The notes below the pieces were generated by a model. That model ran no database searches. It had not been told where the DNA came from and saw only the letters and a program-made list of their open reading frames with translations. Positions 34,936 to 47,375 of a stretch of 64,000 nucleotides of DNA are shown one piece after another (within the stretch, counting starts at the first letter, position 1; each line of letters starts with the position of its first letter). The DNA comes from Gnetum montanum (Eukaryota > Streptophyta > Gnetopsida > Gnetales > Gnetaceae): contig MNCI01014982.1 of assembly GCA_015680685.1 (NCBI GenBank), forward strand, positions 284,994-348,993, read 5' to 3'. A program made the translations under genes and the position numbers.

Positions 34936-35260
34936 GAGTAGTCAATCATCCTGAGCTCAAAATAATGATTTTTCACTACCCTACAAGCATGCATGTTAAC
35001 TCACTCCCATGCATGACTAGCCCTTCCTAGAACAACATGTTTGGCACATCCACGACCCGCTAAGACTTAAAACTGACATGCATATGGCCTATCAGGGCCT
35101 AAAACTAGCATAAACATGTTTACCTCTCATGGAAACTTACATGAATGATAAGAAAATTTTAATGAATTTCTTTTCTCATTCATGCATATTAAATTTGTCA
35201 AAGAGGTGCCACTTGACATTTTTCTACTTTATTTTCTACAAACATGACATGGCTATGTAG

Positions 35261-37540
35261 GAGCAGATATTCTCACCTTTGGTCCTCACGGGGTCTTATG
35301 GTAACATTAAGCAATGCATTGACCCTCATTACCTAGACCTCAAGCCTATAGCCTATAATGAATACATGGCACCTGTAGAAGCACCACTAGACTAGCCTAA
35401 CCATCTAGTTAAGGCCCTTTACCTAGAGGTAGGGGGCATCATAGAGGATCCCCTTATTGAAATCCCTATGAAAACTTGCAGCGAAGAGGTGAGAACACTA
35501 AAATTAAGCTTCTCACTAGAATCCCAACATGCTCACAACCTTTCTAAAGTACTTAATGATAACATCAAAGCATTTACATGGTCATACAAGGACATGCCAG
35601 GCTTAGATCCCTGGCTGGTTTATCATAACATCATCCTTGATCCTTGCATCAAACTAGTTAAGTAGAGAGTGCAAAAGGTTAGACCTGAGGTGCCATTAGC
35701 ATTTCATGATGAGATCATCAAGTGTTACAGAGATGGTTTCATCTGGGCTATTGACTATGTAGATTGGATCTCCAACATCGTGGTTATGCCCAAGAAAAAT
35801 TGAAGTATATACATTTGCATAGACTTCTGGGACTTAAATAAGGTAACCATCAAAGATGGCTTCCTGTTGCCCAGTATTGATCAACTAATTGATATCATGG
35901 CTAGACATGCCTTGTTGTCCTTCATGGATGGGTTCTTGGGCTACAACCAGATTAGGATCAACCCTAAGCACTAGCTCAATACAACCTTCATGACCCCTTG
36001 GGGTATGTTTTGCTACACAATGATGCCTTTTGAACTAAAGAAAGTAGGAGTAACATACCAACATGCAATGACGTACATCTTTAGTGACTACATGGTGAGT
36101 TTGCTCAATGACTATGTAGATGATATTGTAGTTAAATCCAAAGTGGTTCACAACTATGCAAGTGACCTAGACTTAGTGCTTAAATGTTGCATAAAACACT
36201 AGCTTAGGTTAAATCCTAAGAAGTATGTTTTTGGCATCATAATGAGTAGGATGCTTGGCTTTGTAGTATCCAAAGTAGGTATACACATAGATCTTGATAA
36301 GGTTAAGTCCATAACCAACTTAGAACCATTGGCTAACCTTAAGGAGCTATGAGGGTTTCAAGGTAGAATACAATTCATACGTAGGTTTATTGCTTGGTTC
36401 ACTAACAAGCTACGACCAATGCAACATTTTCTCAAGAAAGGAGCTCACTTTGAATTGATAGCTTAGTGCCAACAAGCATTCAACAAAATTAAGTAAGAGT
36501 TAGCACAACTGCCCATGGTTCATCCTCCACAAGGATACAAGCCTTTTTACATATACCTTGCCACTTTTGACATGTCCATCACTTCTCTACTTTGCAAAAA
36601 ATTGAGATGATGGCATACAGGTCCCAGTCTACTATCTAAGCCATGAATTAATAGCCCATGAAACAAGATAAAATGACATGGAGAAGTATGATCTTGCTCT
36701 AGTCTTCTCACTAAAGAAGTGAAGGCATTGCCTCTTTCATAGCCAGGTTAACATCATTTGCAAGAACAACATACTCTGATCAATAACAACAAATATATCC
36801 AAAATTAGTTGCATTGCATGGTGGAAGGTAATAACAATGAAGTTTGACTTGCATTATGTCATGCAAGCCTCAACAAAAGGTCAAGCATAAGCTGCATAAC
36901 TCACAGCTTTACTAGTAGATGATCAAGTTACCATAGACCCTAAGTTCTTAGACAAGCATGTTAGCAGTATTAGCCAAGTGCCTAAAAATTATGAGGCACT
37001 CCTGTATTTTGATAGAGCTTCAACCTCTCAAGGGGGTAGCATCACTACTATTATCATGCTTCCCTTTGGGAAGGTCTGACCTTTCACATATCATTTCACA
37101 TTTCCTTGCACCAACAACATGGTGGAGCATGAAGGTCTTCTCTAAGGCATCCTTGTAGCATGTGACCTAGGGATCCAATGCATAGTGACTTGAGGTGATT
37201 CATAACTAGTTTTCAATCAGGTAAATAAGGGTTTACGCCTACAAAGCACAACATTTGTAGCCTTACTATGACCTAGCAACACACTTGCTCCAACACTTTA
37301 TAGTTGCTAATGTCCAACATGTTCCCTGAAACAAAAATGTCATTGTTGATGCACTTGCAACATTAGCCCTTAGCATAGTGCTTAGCGTGTTCAACACATT
37401 TCCCACCTCGGTGATGGATTGCATTACACCTATCATGCAAACCATTGAAGATGCATCAATAGCCACAATTAGCACCACCCATGCAAAAGAGTGGTACAAT
37501 GACATCAAGGCATACCTTCTACAAGGTGAGCCTTCATAAC
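35261..37540 (+). pseudogene. Reverse transcriptase and two RNase H domains of element B
   Basis: RT keeps FSPLVLTGSYG-like text at its start, VDWISNIVVMPKKN, SFMDGFLGYNQIRINPKH, CYTMMPFELKKVGVTYQHAM and an intact catalytic box NDYVDDIVVKSK near 36110-36135. The first RNase H is near 36540-36770 and the second near 36990-37340, with NNMVEHEGLL and GDS followed by a stop. As in A, a TAG stands after INPKH at the conserved Gln. This is the Tat-type dual RNase H arrangement. Stops and frameshifts inactivate it. Confidence 0.9.
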
Positions 37541-37679
37541 ACTTAACTACAGCTCAAAAAGACATAGTACACAACATTTCATGGTAGTATGTCATTGTAG
37601 GTGATAACACATTATGTTGCAGATCCTATGATGACATATTGCTAACCTGCATAGGCAAAAATGAAGCAAAAATAATTAT

Positions 37680-38729
37680 TGAGCAAGTCCATGAAGGACT
37701 TTGTGAAGGTCACATAGCACCTAGGGAAATGGTAGAAAAAATTAGATGGTAGGCTATTATTGTTCTTATATGGAGAGAAACTGCATCTATTGAGTCAAAA
37801 CATGTGACACTTATTAGTGGCATAACAACTTAATGCATGTGCCACCAACTGAATTGCATATAATGTAAATCATGTGGTCATTCCAATGCTGGGGCCTAGA
37901 CATCATTAGACTCATAATGCCTAAGTCCTCTATAGGGCATAGCTTCACAATAACCACAACAGAATATTTTACCAAGTGGGTCAAAGTTATTCACTTTAGG
38001 AAGACAACATCATAGTAGGTTTGCAAGTTCATGTTGGACAACATATTGACCCATTTCAGCTTGTCGATGACCATAGTGATGGACAATGGTCCACAATTTA
38101 ACAACATCGAAACCAAAGCCTTTTATGAGCACTTTGGCATCAAGCACTCCTTTCCATTGCCATACTATCCTTAGGTAAATGGCCAAGTGGATGCCACAAA
38201 CAAGATCATCATCAACCTCCTCAAGAAGTTGCTAAGAAACAACAAATAAAAATGGCATCAGTAACTAGTCTACACACTTTGGGCCTAACACATAATGCAT
38301 CAAACAACAAGTATGACACCTTATAACCTCATCTACAAATCTAAAGTAGTTTTACCACTTGAATTACAAGTTTCATCACTCTAGATAATCCTCTTGGACT
38401 TCATCAATGAAGGTTAGAACAATGAGTTGAGAATCGTAGACCTTGACTCAATGGAGGAGGAGTGCACATGTACACTCGATTACATTGAATGGTATTAAGA
38501 AAGGAAAAAATTAAAGAATCATCACAACTAGCATCAACACCCAATTAGGAATGGGAACCTAGTCCTCAAGGCTGTTCATGAACCCACAAATAAATTCTCA
38601 GCCAATTAAGAAGGGCCTTTCTTGGTCACTAAGGCCTTTAGCAACAGAGCATTCAAGCTTGTTGATCAAGATGGAAACAGGCTTGCCAATACAGTAAATC
38701 ATTCGCACTTAAAATTGTACTACATCTAG
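37680..38729 (+). pseudogene. Integrase of element B
   Basis: The core has WGLDIIRLIMPKS (first Asp), TKWVKVIHFRKTTS, MTIVMDNGPQFNNIETKAFY (second Asp intact) and GQVDATNKIIINLLKKLL, where the catalytic Glu is read as Asp. The C-terminal end has GNLVLKAVHEPTNKFSAN, GPFLVTKAF and a final LKLYYI before TAG at 38727-38729. It is damaged, but less so than in A. Confidence 0.9.
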
Positions 38730-38769
38730 CATATAGCACTACACATTAATGAAGCAAGATAAGCAGACA

Positions 38770-38980
38770 TCTGCTACAATGCTAAATTGGCATGAATGTC
38801 TACTATGACTTTAAATTGGCATAACCATCCACTATGACATTAAAAAAGCATAGAGTAGTCTACTAAGACTTTAAACTAGCATAGCACAGTCTGCCAAGAC
38901 CTCAAAATGGGCTCAATGATCTTCTAGGACCTTAAACTAGTAGAGCCATGGTCTACTAAGACCTTAAACTAGGTTCATGA
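38770..38980 (+). repeat. TTAAACTAGCA-type repeats after integrase, element B
   Basis: About six copies of a TTAAACTAGCATAG or TTAAATTGGCATA core with CTACTAAGACC between them, in the same position relative to INT as 12430-12760 in A. Confidence 0.8.
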
Positions 38981-40080
38981 TCATTTGTTAATAACTCTTT
39001 TCATCCATCTGCAAGAAAGTGAGTGAGCATACTACAACCATCCTTCTACATCAAGTGAGTGAGCACATTGCAGTTCCAAAATAAAGCACTTACAATCTAT
39101 GCAACCTATGTCACTGATGTGGCCTTCTACATTTTTTCATCTACAGTCTATTTGCATTTATGTATTATGTAATTTTTTCATCTTCTTAAAGTTGTGTTTG
39201 TAGGATGAAGCCCTAGGTAGTCATGCAAAAGTGCATCTCATCATAGCAACAAGTCATCACATTACTCTGATGTGCATGATTGGACTAGATAAACCTCTCA
39301 AGAGTGCATATTCCTATTATCCCATCATAGCCTACTCACATCTACTCTTATATCTCAATACCCTTTCATTCCCTACATAGTAATATTGCAAACCTTTTTC
39401 ATGCTCATGTGTTGTGACCACATGGCACCCTCTTCAAGTCAAGCTTCAGAGCCTAAGGTGGACATAACATAAGTCATCCTATAGGAAGCCTCTATTAATT
39501 GATCAAAGCTTAGGCAGATGTAATGCAAGTCATCTTGAGGAGGAAACACTTGTCGTACAAACACGATGCAATTGCACCAATGACAAAGCAAAGTCCATCT
39601 AGTGACATGCAACTCACTTGATGGGAAGCACTTCACAGTAAGCATTCAATAACGTGTAGAGCCTAAAGAAGGTTTGTCAAAAAAAGTGGGAAGTCATGTC
39701 ACCAGGAAATCTAGTAGCAAAGTCATTCTATAGCTAGCCCATCCTTGAACCTACACCTTGACCCCCTCATAAGCACTCTGATAAGAGGTCAATGTTTTTA
39801 AGGGCAAGGCACTCTAGTGCCATGGTCACCATTACCTATGATGTCTTTGCATCATAACATCTCATTTGCACCTCATCTTTCCTTATATCCCTAGCACATC
39901 ACCTTCACCTTTTACTCCCACTTCTCACCTACCATGTCACATACCACTATCTAGAACACTCTTGAGCATGGTGCAGTGATATTCAATCACACACTAAAGA
40001 GTAATGTTGATGCCAAGTCTACTATGGTGTTTTGCTATTCTTTGTCAACGTTTCTCAAGCTACTCCTCTAGACGTCAACA
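38981..40080 (+). other. 3' untranslated region of element B
   Basis: No protein pattern is seen. The final part aligns with A's 13640-14340, including the inverted repeat ACGTTTCTCAAG with ACGTCAAC just before the polypurine tract. Confidence 0.6.
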
Positions 40081-40092
40081 AAGAGGGGCTAA
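40081..40092 (+). promoter_or_regulatory. Polypurine tract of element B
   Basis: AAGAGGGGCTAA is followed by the LTR start TGAAACACCACC. Confidence 0.8.
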
Positions 40093-41106
40093 TGAAACAC
40101 CACCAAATCTGAACTACGACATCCCAACTACAAACTTTGGCAAAGTATGGTAACTACACTTAACCCCTTTATGGAGCGTAGAGAGCCTAGTCAATTGGAG
40201 GGTAAAATTTTGAAATTTTGCCTAAGTGTTGAGACTACACTCTCTTCCAAGCACACCATTTTAGAACATAGACAACATAGTTGTGGACAATGTAGTCAAT
40301 AGAAGGCTAGTTATGCAAGTTTTGCCTTAGTCTTGAGACTATTCTCACCCCCAGCTGGGAGTGTAGTTACTTTTTAGAAGAGTGTAGTCAGCAAGGATAA
40401 TCTCTAGCAACCTCCATAGTATAGCAATGATGCTTAGCTTAGCTCCAAAATGTAGTCAACTCACCTTTGCAAGTGTAGTGAGTAAAATACTTTTTTTTTG
40501 TATCCCCTTTTGTCCCAAAATTGTAGCTATGCTTGACCCCATGCGAGAGTGTGAAGACCGTAGTCCCACAGAGTGTAGTCTCTGAGTTTTTTTTTAGGTA
40601 CCTCATGGTCCTCTTAGTGCACACACATGTAATTGGCAGTGTAATCAAAGTTCTGTAGAGTTTGGCAGAGTGTAGCAAAGCATAACACCATCGATGCCAT
40701 CAACCCCATTAGCATACCACATGAACAATAACTATGTTGAGCATAGTTCCAGCTATCCCATCCACCACATGGTAGCCATCATGCATTCCTTACTAATCCT
40801 AGACTTATAAATACCTACATCTTCAATGCAATAAGGGTGAAACTTCATATGTAAATCAAGGGCATATTGGCAAACTAGCAAAGAGGAAAAGTTGCATACC
40901 ACTATAGGACCCCATGCATTTCCACAAAACATCACATTTGGTAGTACACCATAACAGCCTACCCAAAAAACATGGGTGCATTAGTAGAACACTAGTCTTC
41001 ATGGCCAGACAATTCAGGGATTGTGACTACACTTTATTTTCTCTGTTCCTTTACATTCTCTACAATTTATTTGCATTTTCCACCATTTCACATGTTTGAA
41101 ACTACA
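40093..41106 (+). repeat. LTR at the right end of element B
   Basis: It starts TGAAACACCACC and is taken to end at AACTACA (41106), about 1014 bp. U3 contains GACTACACTC and GTAGTC-type palindromes. The TATA box TTATAAATA is at 40805-40813. Sequence like the 5' end of a Tat internal region follows at once, so the LTR also stands where element C's 5' LTR should be. Confidence 0.65.
40805..40813 (+). promoter_or_regulatory. TATA box of the B LTR
   Basis: TTATAAATA in GACTTATAAATACCTAC, equivalent to 15573-15581 in the A LTR. Confidence 0.65.
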
Positions 41107-41207
41107 CTTCAGTGGTGGTCCTCATGCATTAACACCATCTACCGTGCTAAAACCCTTGACTATTCTTGCCCCTTAGGTGCCTTTAACTACGCTCAATCCC
41201 ACTGACA

Positions 41208-43100
41208 TTGCAAAAACTGCAAACATCACTTCCACCTTTAGTATTGTCTCGCATTAGCACCACAACTAACCATGCTACACCCCCATTGCATTTCGTAAGT
41301 CCTTGTTTGATCAACCAAACTATTCAAGGTGTCGTTTCTTTGCCTATGGTAGGCCCTTGCGTGGATTTAGGTTTAGGCTATGCACTTGTGGTCCTTGGTG
41401 TTCTAGCCGTTGATGTTTTTAATCATTACATGGTTTTACCTAGGGAAATTTCATTGTCATATTTTACAAATTACAATGGTGAAAATGATAATCCTATAAA
41501 TCATGTTGTCATATTTAGGAATGAATGCATGCTTCTTGCTCCTTATCCTTATATCATGCTGAGATTCTTTTATAACTCTCTTTCTAGAAGAGCTTTGGAA
41601 TGATATAGATCCTTGCCTCATGGATTTATTATCTATCTAGAGTAACTACTTATAGCTTTCATTCAATGTTTTAAGTTTAAAATTCCTCAAGGTACTAGTG
41701 TTAGGTTCTTTTTAGCCATTAAGAAAGCTCCAAATGAGCCTATCGATAAATTCATCTCTTGATGGATAGTAGCATAGACCAAACTATCATATCATTAGGA
41801 GGAATTCCACCTATAGGACATATTTGAAGCTATGTTTATTGAATAAATTTAAAAGAAAATGAATTATATTAAGCCTCATTCTCTAAATATTTTTTTGTTA
41901 ATACCATACATATTAAAGAAGTTATGTAGTGACCAAGAATTCTTGTCAATCCTTAGCAAAGCAAATAAAGCTATAAAACAAGAGAAGTGGTAACCAACTT
42001 CTCAAGATGTTTCTTATTTTTATAAGGGAAAAAATAATTCTTCTTTAGCTAATTTCATCTTCCTCCTAGTAGCATATACCTTAAAGAAATAAGGATCAGC
42101 ACACTAAGATACCCATGAGTTACTCTATCCTTCTTAATAATCTTCTTAGAAATGAACACCTTAAGAGGAAGCAAGTTTAAGATCAAACAAGAGCATGTTA
42201 CCATCACATTTAGCTTCTAGCAATAGATTATTCTTAGAGACAAGTAGGTAATCCTAATATGCCTAGGTAGCATGACTATCAAAAGTGTTGTTACTATCAT
42301 AAAACTACTGTTCATAACATAGATAACTACAAGAATCTAAAGAATGAAATTCACAATCTCATAGATAAGGTAAGATAGTGGTGGAATGTGAGACATTTAC
42401 TATGCATATACATAATCAATAATTGTAAGTCTTTCAAAACCCTTTGGAAGCTAGAAATACTATTTTAGCTTTTAAGCATGATCACAAAGCTCATAACTTT
42501 CCACCTAGTAAGCCCTACATCATTCATTGGCCTGACTACAAGCATCATCAATATTTTCTAATGCAATCTTAAAAACCTTTTGTAATTCATTATTCTGATT
42601 ACATTTCTACTTTGGTAAAGCTAAATCACTTTTCTACATCTTCCTATCACATTCATGCTATTCCAAATAACTAAAGCTTAGTCATATCTCATGCTATTAC
42701 TCATCTTCATTAATCCACTTTTGTTACTCAACCTATCCATCCTTCTTATTTCCATCTTGTTTCATATCATGCTAATTCCTAAAATACCCATTCACCTACT
42801 ATATCTTAAACATCCACTCATTCTTTTCTATCACCTCCAGTAAGAATCTTTACCTGTAGCTAGTAGACTAACATGTTAAAATAAGACAAGAAGAAACAAA
42901 AAACTATTAATGCATAGCAGTAATCTTCTAAAATATCTAGGAAGGTTTTTTTCTAGAAACAATAGGAGACTAATTTTTTGAGTAGCCTCCCATCTTAATC
43001 TAATACCATATAGCTAGTCATGATGGCACCTACCCAATGAACATTTCAATCTATGGATAATAATGTCCTACAAAAAATGAATACTATTTTGCATTTGAAG
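41208..43100 (+). pseudogene. gag of element C
   Basis: An open stretch of 131 codons (41208-41603) leads into the Gag core: NPINHVVIFRNECMLLAPYP, YNSLSRRALE, then QCFKFKIPQGTSVRFFLAIK and NEPIDKFIS by about 41760. This matches the layout of A's EKALNWYHVL region. The rest, to about 43100, is increasingly broken and shows no clear zinc knuckle. Role as for other Gag proteins. Confidence 0.8.
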
Positions 43101-43990
43101 GGAACTAACTTGTCCTTTTATGAACTCATAGAAACCTATAAAGGACATCATGTTATCTTATATGATATTTTTAAGAGAATCATGATCCCAAATGATATCC
43201 TAGCTTAGACATAAACTATATCTTTCTTCCTTCAAGCTTCTCATTATTGATTAGATAATTTGAACTTCCATGATGAGAACATCAAGGAAGATTTGTAGGG
43301 GATATTTGTCAACTACCACTCTACATTACCATGAAAATGTCATATGGTGCTTTAATTTCATTGATACATGTTAGGTGATAGTTTTGGATTTAATGTGATC
43401 ACATGAATTATGATCAAGTGTATTGATCTCCATGATTAGGTAGCTTTCAACGAAAAATATACTAATATCATTTCATTTAATGCTAGGTCATGGGTTCCAT
43501 TATGTTTCCATTTATAGTAGGTGAATCTATGCAATTTGAAACCCTTTTTATGATTACATGTAAATTTCTTACTATCACTAGAATAATAAGACCTCCTTGG
43601 CTAGCTCAACATCATGTAGTATTATCTCCTATACATTAATATATTTACTTTCTTTTCCATAATCATGAGATAAACATCTTAGCTGATATGTAGATTTTGA
43701 GTGTCTCTTGGTTAGATCATGAAGTCTAACTGTTATCAAAATTGAACCTATAGGTAAGTCTATAATTTCTTTCTCTTCTAAGAATTCTACTATAATTGCA
43801 AACTTAATAAACCTAAAAAATGAGTCTAACTTTGACATCAAGTTTGTTATTTTTGGCTTTAGAGAACTTAATATATCTTTGAATAAAAAGAAAAAAATTC
43901 TTTGATCCATCTCACTCTATTGCTCAAAATTTCACTACTAATATTATAATGCTAGATGCATGAGCTTTCATATCTTTCACTAGCTTTGTT
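43101..43990 (+). pseudogene. Aspartic protease (PRO) of element C
   Basis: A weak trace. Around 43520-43640 one frame reads FETLFMITCKFLTITRI and then RPPWLAQHHVVLSPIHQYI-like sequence, which aligns with B's LILGRPWLAQVRAVSSPIYQ. The catalytic loop was not found. The minus-strand frame at 43629-43910 is a shadow of this region. Confidence 0.55.
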
Positions 43991-44600
43991 TTCTACATCC
44001 CTTAAGTGGTAGACATCTATTAGTACCTATTAGAAAAAATTCTATTTCTTTCACCTTTATTGTTTACTATTATTAGGTAATGATACATGGTAAATAGTTT
44101 GATGTTAGTTCTCTATGTCATTTTTGTAATCATTGTAATACATAACAATGGTCGTTAGAAGATGAACTTATACCATGGAATCATGTTGTTTATTCTTTAC
44201 TTTTTAAATAGAATATATTATCTTTTGTTTGCTACCTTTTCTAAATGATTGACATCTCCTAGCACATGTTAGGATCACATTTGACTTTTGTGTTAAGCCT
44301 TTATTAGTGTCTTTTCATTATTTGCTTATTATTATTTGGCATTGTTAATGAGATAAGCGATTACTTATCATTAACACATTTCTTCATTCTTCTAACTATC
44401 ATAACATAAAAATGTTTAATTAGAAAATGATGTAAAAAAATCATGATTTATATTTCTAAAATTTTTTATAGCTAGTGCATGTCATGACATTTGATGTGGC
44501 ATGTTATTTCTTAAAACATTATTTGTACTTAAGGTTTTATAAAAAATTAATTTTGTATAGTAGACATAATTAACATGTTCAAAAATAATGTTTAGACATC
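43991..44600 (+). other. Spacer at the start of the element C insert
   Basis: AT-rich, with no coding pattern on either strand. The sense donor expected here could not be picked out. Confidence 0.4.
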
Positions 44601-44611
44601 AAAGCTAAGCT

Positions 44612-47375
44612 TTATTTATTCCTAGTAATTTCTTCCTTTTCCTCCTCATCAATATGCATGAGAGTGGGCTCTACTACTAGTCTTTGATTGCTTTCTTCAA
44701 GATCTTCATACAAAATCAAAACAGGAATATTATTAGTTATGTTTATCATTGTAAGGAATAACACAAAATAACTTTCTAAAATTTTGATGCTTACCCTGGG
44801 TTTCTTAATACATCTCAAATTTCCTTTCTTTTATCTCTTATAAGCTCAAGTTAGTTGTATCTAACATGCTAAAAGCTAAGCTTATAATCCTTCATAGAAT
44901 ATTAGCCCATTCCTCATCATACATCTAGGCTAATATCATCATCATCACCCTCTTCTGTAGGCTTTTCTTGTGAGTCCCTTTGCTATTCTTCTAGCATGGT
45001 AATGATCACATTGTTGGAAAAACTTTCAAATAAATCTTCTAACTTAGTCTATTTACTGAATATAATTCTTATTTTCTCATATACAAATAGGCTCTTATTT
45101 TTCTTTAACAATTTTAGGGATCCTCTTTTATATCATCTCTTATTTATCTAATGCTTTCTACCCTAGCTCTCTTATGCTATCGTAGAATTTCTTAAACTAG
45201 TCATGGAATGTGTTATGGATAATGTTGACATTTTTTAGTTCATTAAAGTCCTATAAAATTCGATAGATTTATTCTTTTCTCTTTAGTATGCATGGGAAGG
45301 AGGATTGTGTCTGATCATATTACTACCTCTTATTTCAACCTCTAAATTCTCCACCTAATTATATAACATATTTATTTATCTTTCATGCTCTTGTTATTTC
45401 TTACTCACTTGCTCCAATGATCCTATGAGTATGCTATTTATGTTGTTTTTTTATGGCCAATTTCCCCATATCCTTAACATAGTTGAGAGATGCACTTATT
45501 TGTTCTGTAGCTATCTTTTCTATTGCTACATCTACATTTATTATTTGATCATGGAATGTTACAAGATCCTTATTTAGCTCAATATTTATTTTTGCACAAT
45601 AAACAAAGAATGTTAGATTCTCTATCATTAACATTAGATATTATTCTTCAATAATAATGTTTAGTTTACTAACCTTTTCATGAAGAGATTAAGATTAATT
45701 TTATTTTTTATGTATTTTTCTAAACCCTTCAAGATTAGTTTCTTATCCTTGATACAATCCTACATTTCCTTTTTCATATTTGGAAAAGATAAAGAATGGG
45801 TTAAGTCTTTTTGACATCTATAAAATGACATATAAACTCTAATGTAACAACAAAATTCACTTAATAAATGATGTGGAGAGTTTTAAACTTGTCACCTCAT
45901 TTATCTACTTACAAATCTCTACATTAGTTAAAATTAGTTTACTAGCTGCAGGAGTCATATTAGTAGGAGGTAAAGCATGGATCTCTATCTCTAGTAGCTT
46001 GTCAGTTCCTCTCTCCTAGCTCTATTGCTCCTCCTGACCTATTTCATCAAGGTTCAAGTCAAGAGAGGTTAGAAAAATAAGTTAAACTTTCTCTATTCCC
46101 CTCTTCATTTTCCTCTAATGAAAGTGATTCATTTTGAAAATCTAAGTTCTCTTTGCTCATACCTTTCTTTTGATCTTTGGAAATGTAAGAAAGGCTAGAA
46201 CATAGCTTCTTTTCTTCTCTTTCCAAGGCTTTCTTTTCCCAAGTAGCTTCTACAAAGTAAGTAAAGTCTTTATACCACATTATTCTTCATCAATGTTAAA
46301 ACTTAAAAAAAGAGTAACATCATGTTATTTAAATTTAGCAAAGTATAACCAACTAAAATATAAACTTGCTTATTCTCCCTTCTATCTTCTTATGGAAGAT
46401 CTTTACTTTAGGTATCTTTGAGGAGATGTCTTCCTCCTGGAAAAGATATTTTCTCTTTCTCAAAGATCTTTCCTTCTTAATGGTTTTGCAAACACTCTCC
46501 AAAATCCCCTCCTTCCTTACTTTCACATCTTGACTTATTTTCTTATATAGCTCTTCAATACTTTTAGACATTTAAGCATCCACTTATTCTCTAGTCTTTG
46601 ACATTGTTATCAAAGGATCATTACTACTGATGCTATATGCATTTAGCAAACTTCCTAAGTATTGGTATAATGGGGGCATAAATTCTACCTCTAAAATAAT
46701 GCCTACAAGCTTTTTCCTACCTGTAAAATAATGTCTACCAACTCTAAAATAATGTTATCACTATTTTTATTAATCCATAGTAAAAGAAAAAATTAAGCCT
46801 CCTTCTCACTATTTTCTTCTTTCCCTTTTTCTTTATGAGGTAGTTTCTCCATCTCCTTGACTACCCCCTAATAGATCATTAGAGCCTAGTTGGCTATCCT
46901 TAGGATATTGCCTCATACAATCCATACAATCAGTTGGGTATTAACTCCTACATTAGACTAATCTTATTGCAAAATAGCCTCTCAATAAACAAGGAGAATA
47001 ACTTCTTCAGGTCTTTGAACTATCAATCTTTATTTTCTTCTTTGGGAAGCCTAACCAATGCCTTAATGTAGTTGATTTCCAAGTCATAATAGCTTATTTT
47101 CAATCTACATGAATAAAAAAAATAGCTTTCTATGCCAAACAGATTTTTATATCCACACATTCTATTGCACTAGGGTAGGGATGCTTTAGTCCTAAAGTAG
47201 ACAAAATTCTTATCCTATCAAAATTATTGAAATATTTGGCATCCTCTTCTTTAAACAACCAATTATAAGTGCTTTGTGCTCCACTAATAGATCTTACTTC
47301 AAATACTTTTATTGCCACTGTGACATTAATGAATTTTGTATCATTAACATTTATTTGAGCTATAAATAAGTACAT
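44612..47375 (-). pseudogene. Antisense gene of element C
   Basis: The minus strand carries coding blocks in the same order as the antisense gene of A and B. From 47375: VTVAIKVFEVRSISG, YNWLFKEEDAKYFNNFDRI and LSTLGLKHPYPSAIECVDI; next DLKKLFSLFIERLFCNKISL in another frame; then a Lys-rich block (KTIKKERSLRKRKYLFQEED, 46571-46353); after an acceptor-like TTTGTAG at 46250, a Glu-rich block (EATWEKKALEREEKK); a possible coil (45634-45434); and a final acidic exon. The last intron, 44794-44704, has CAGG|GTAAGC and ATGAAG borders and is followed by 30 codons ending in EEKEEITRNK and a TAA. Similarity to A and B is mainly in order and character, so homology is probable but not certain. Confidence 0.6.

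Larger units (their letters stand above)
18150..35260 (+). other. Ogre-like sense intron or insert of element B, holding N and the antisense gene
   Basis: The donor side reads ATGACTAAG|GTATCC at 18149/18150 and the acceptor side ends GGCTATGTAG at 35260, before GAGCAGATATTCTCACC. Element A has a matching pair at 2557 and 8918. Subtracting N (20424-31396 plus one TSD copy) leaves about 6.1 kb, close to A's 6.4 kb. The interval holds GGCCTTAAACTAGCA repeats at both ends (18370-18600 and 35040-35115), the antisense gene, and its upstream region. Confidence 0.55.
16009..41106 (+). mobile_element. Element B: Tat/Ogre-like Ty3/gypsy retrotransposon, split by element N
   Basis: The architecture is as in A: truncated gag and PRO (16150-18149), intron-like insert (18150-35260, including the 11 kb nested element N), RT with two RNase H domains (35261-37540), INT (37680-38729), 3' region, polypurine tract and LTR (40093-41106). 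Without N it would be about 14 kb. Its RT box YVDD and protease loop are better kept than in A. A and B are clearly diverged relatives, not recent duplicates. It has no separate 5' LTR; the one at 14352-16008 fills that place. Confidence 0.8.

Noticed and set aside
41208-41603. 131-codon open frame as an intact host gene
   Set aside because: It continues past its stop into a recognisable, broken Gag core, so it is part of element C.
44612-47375. Element C antisense blocks as chance frames in AT-rich DNA
   Set aside because: The block order (core, basic, acidic, coil, acidic last exon) and a good last intron match A and B, so a decayed gene is the better reading, though less secure.
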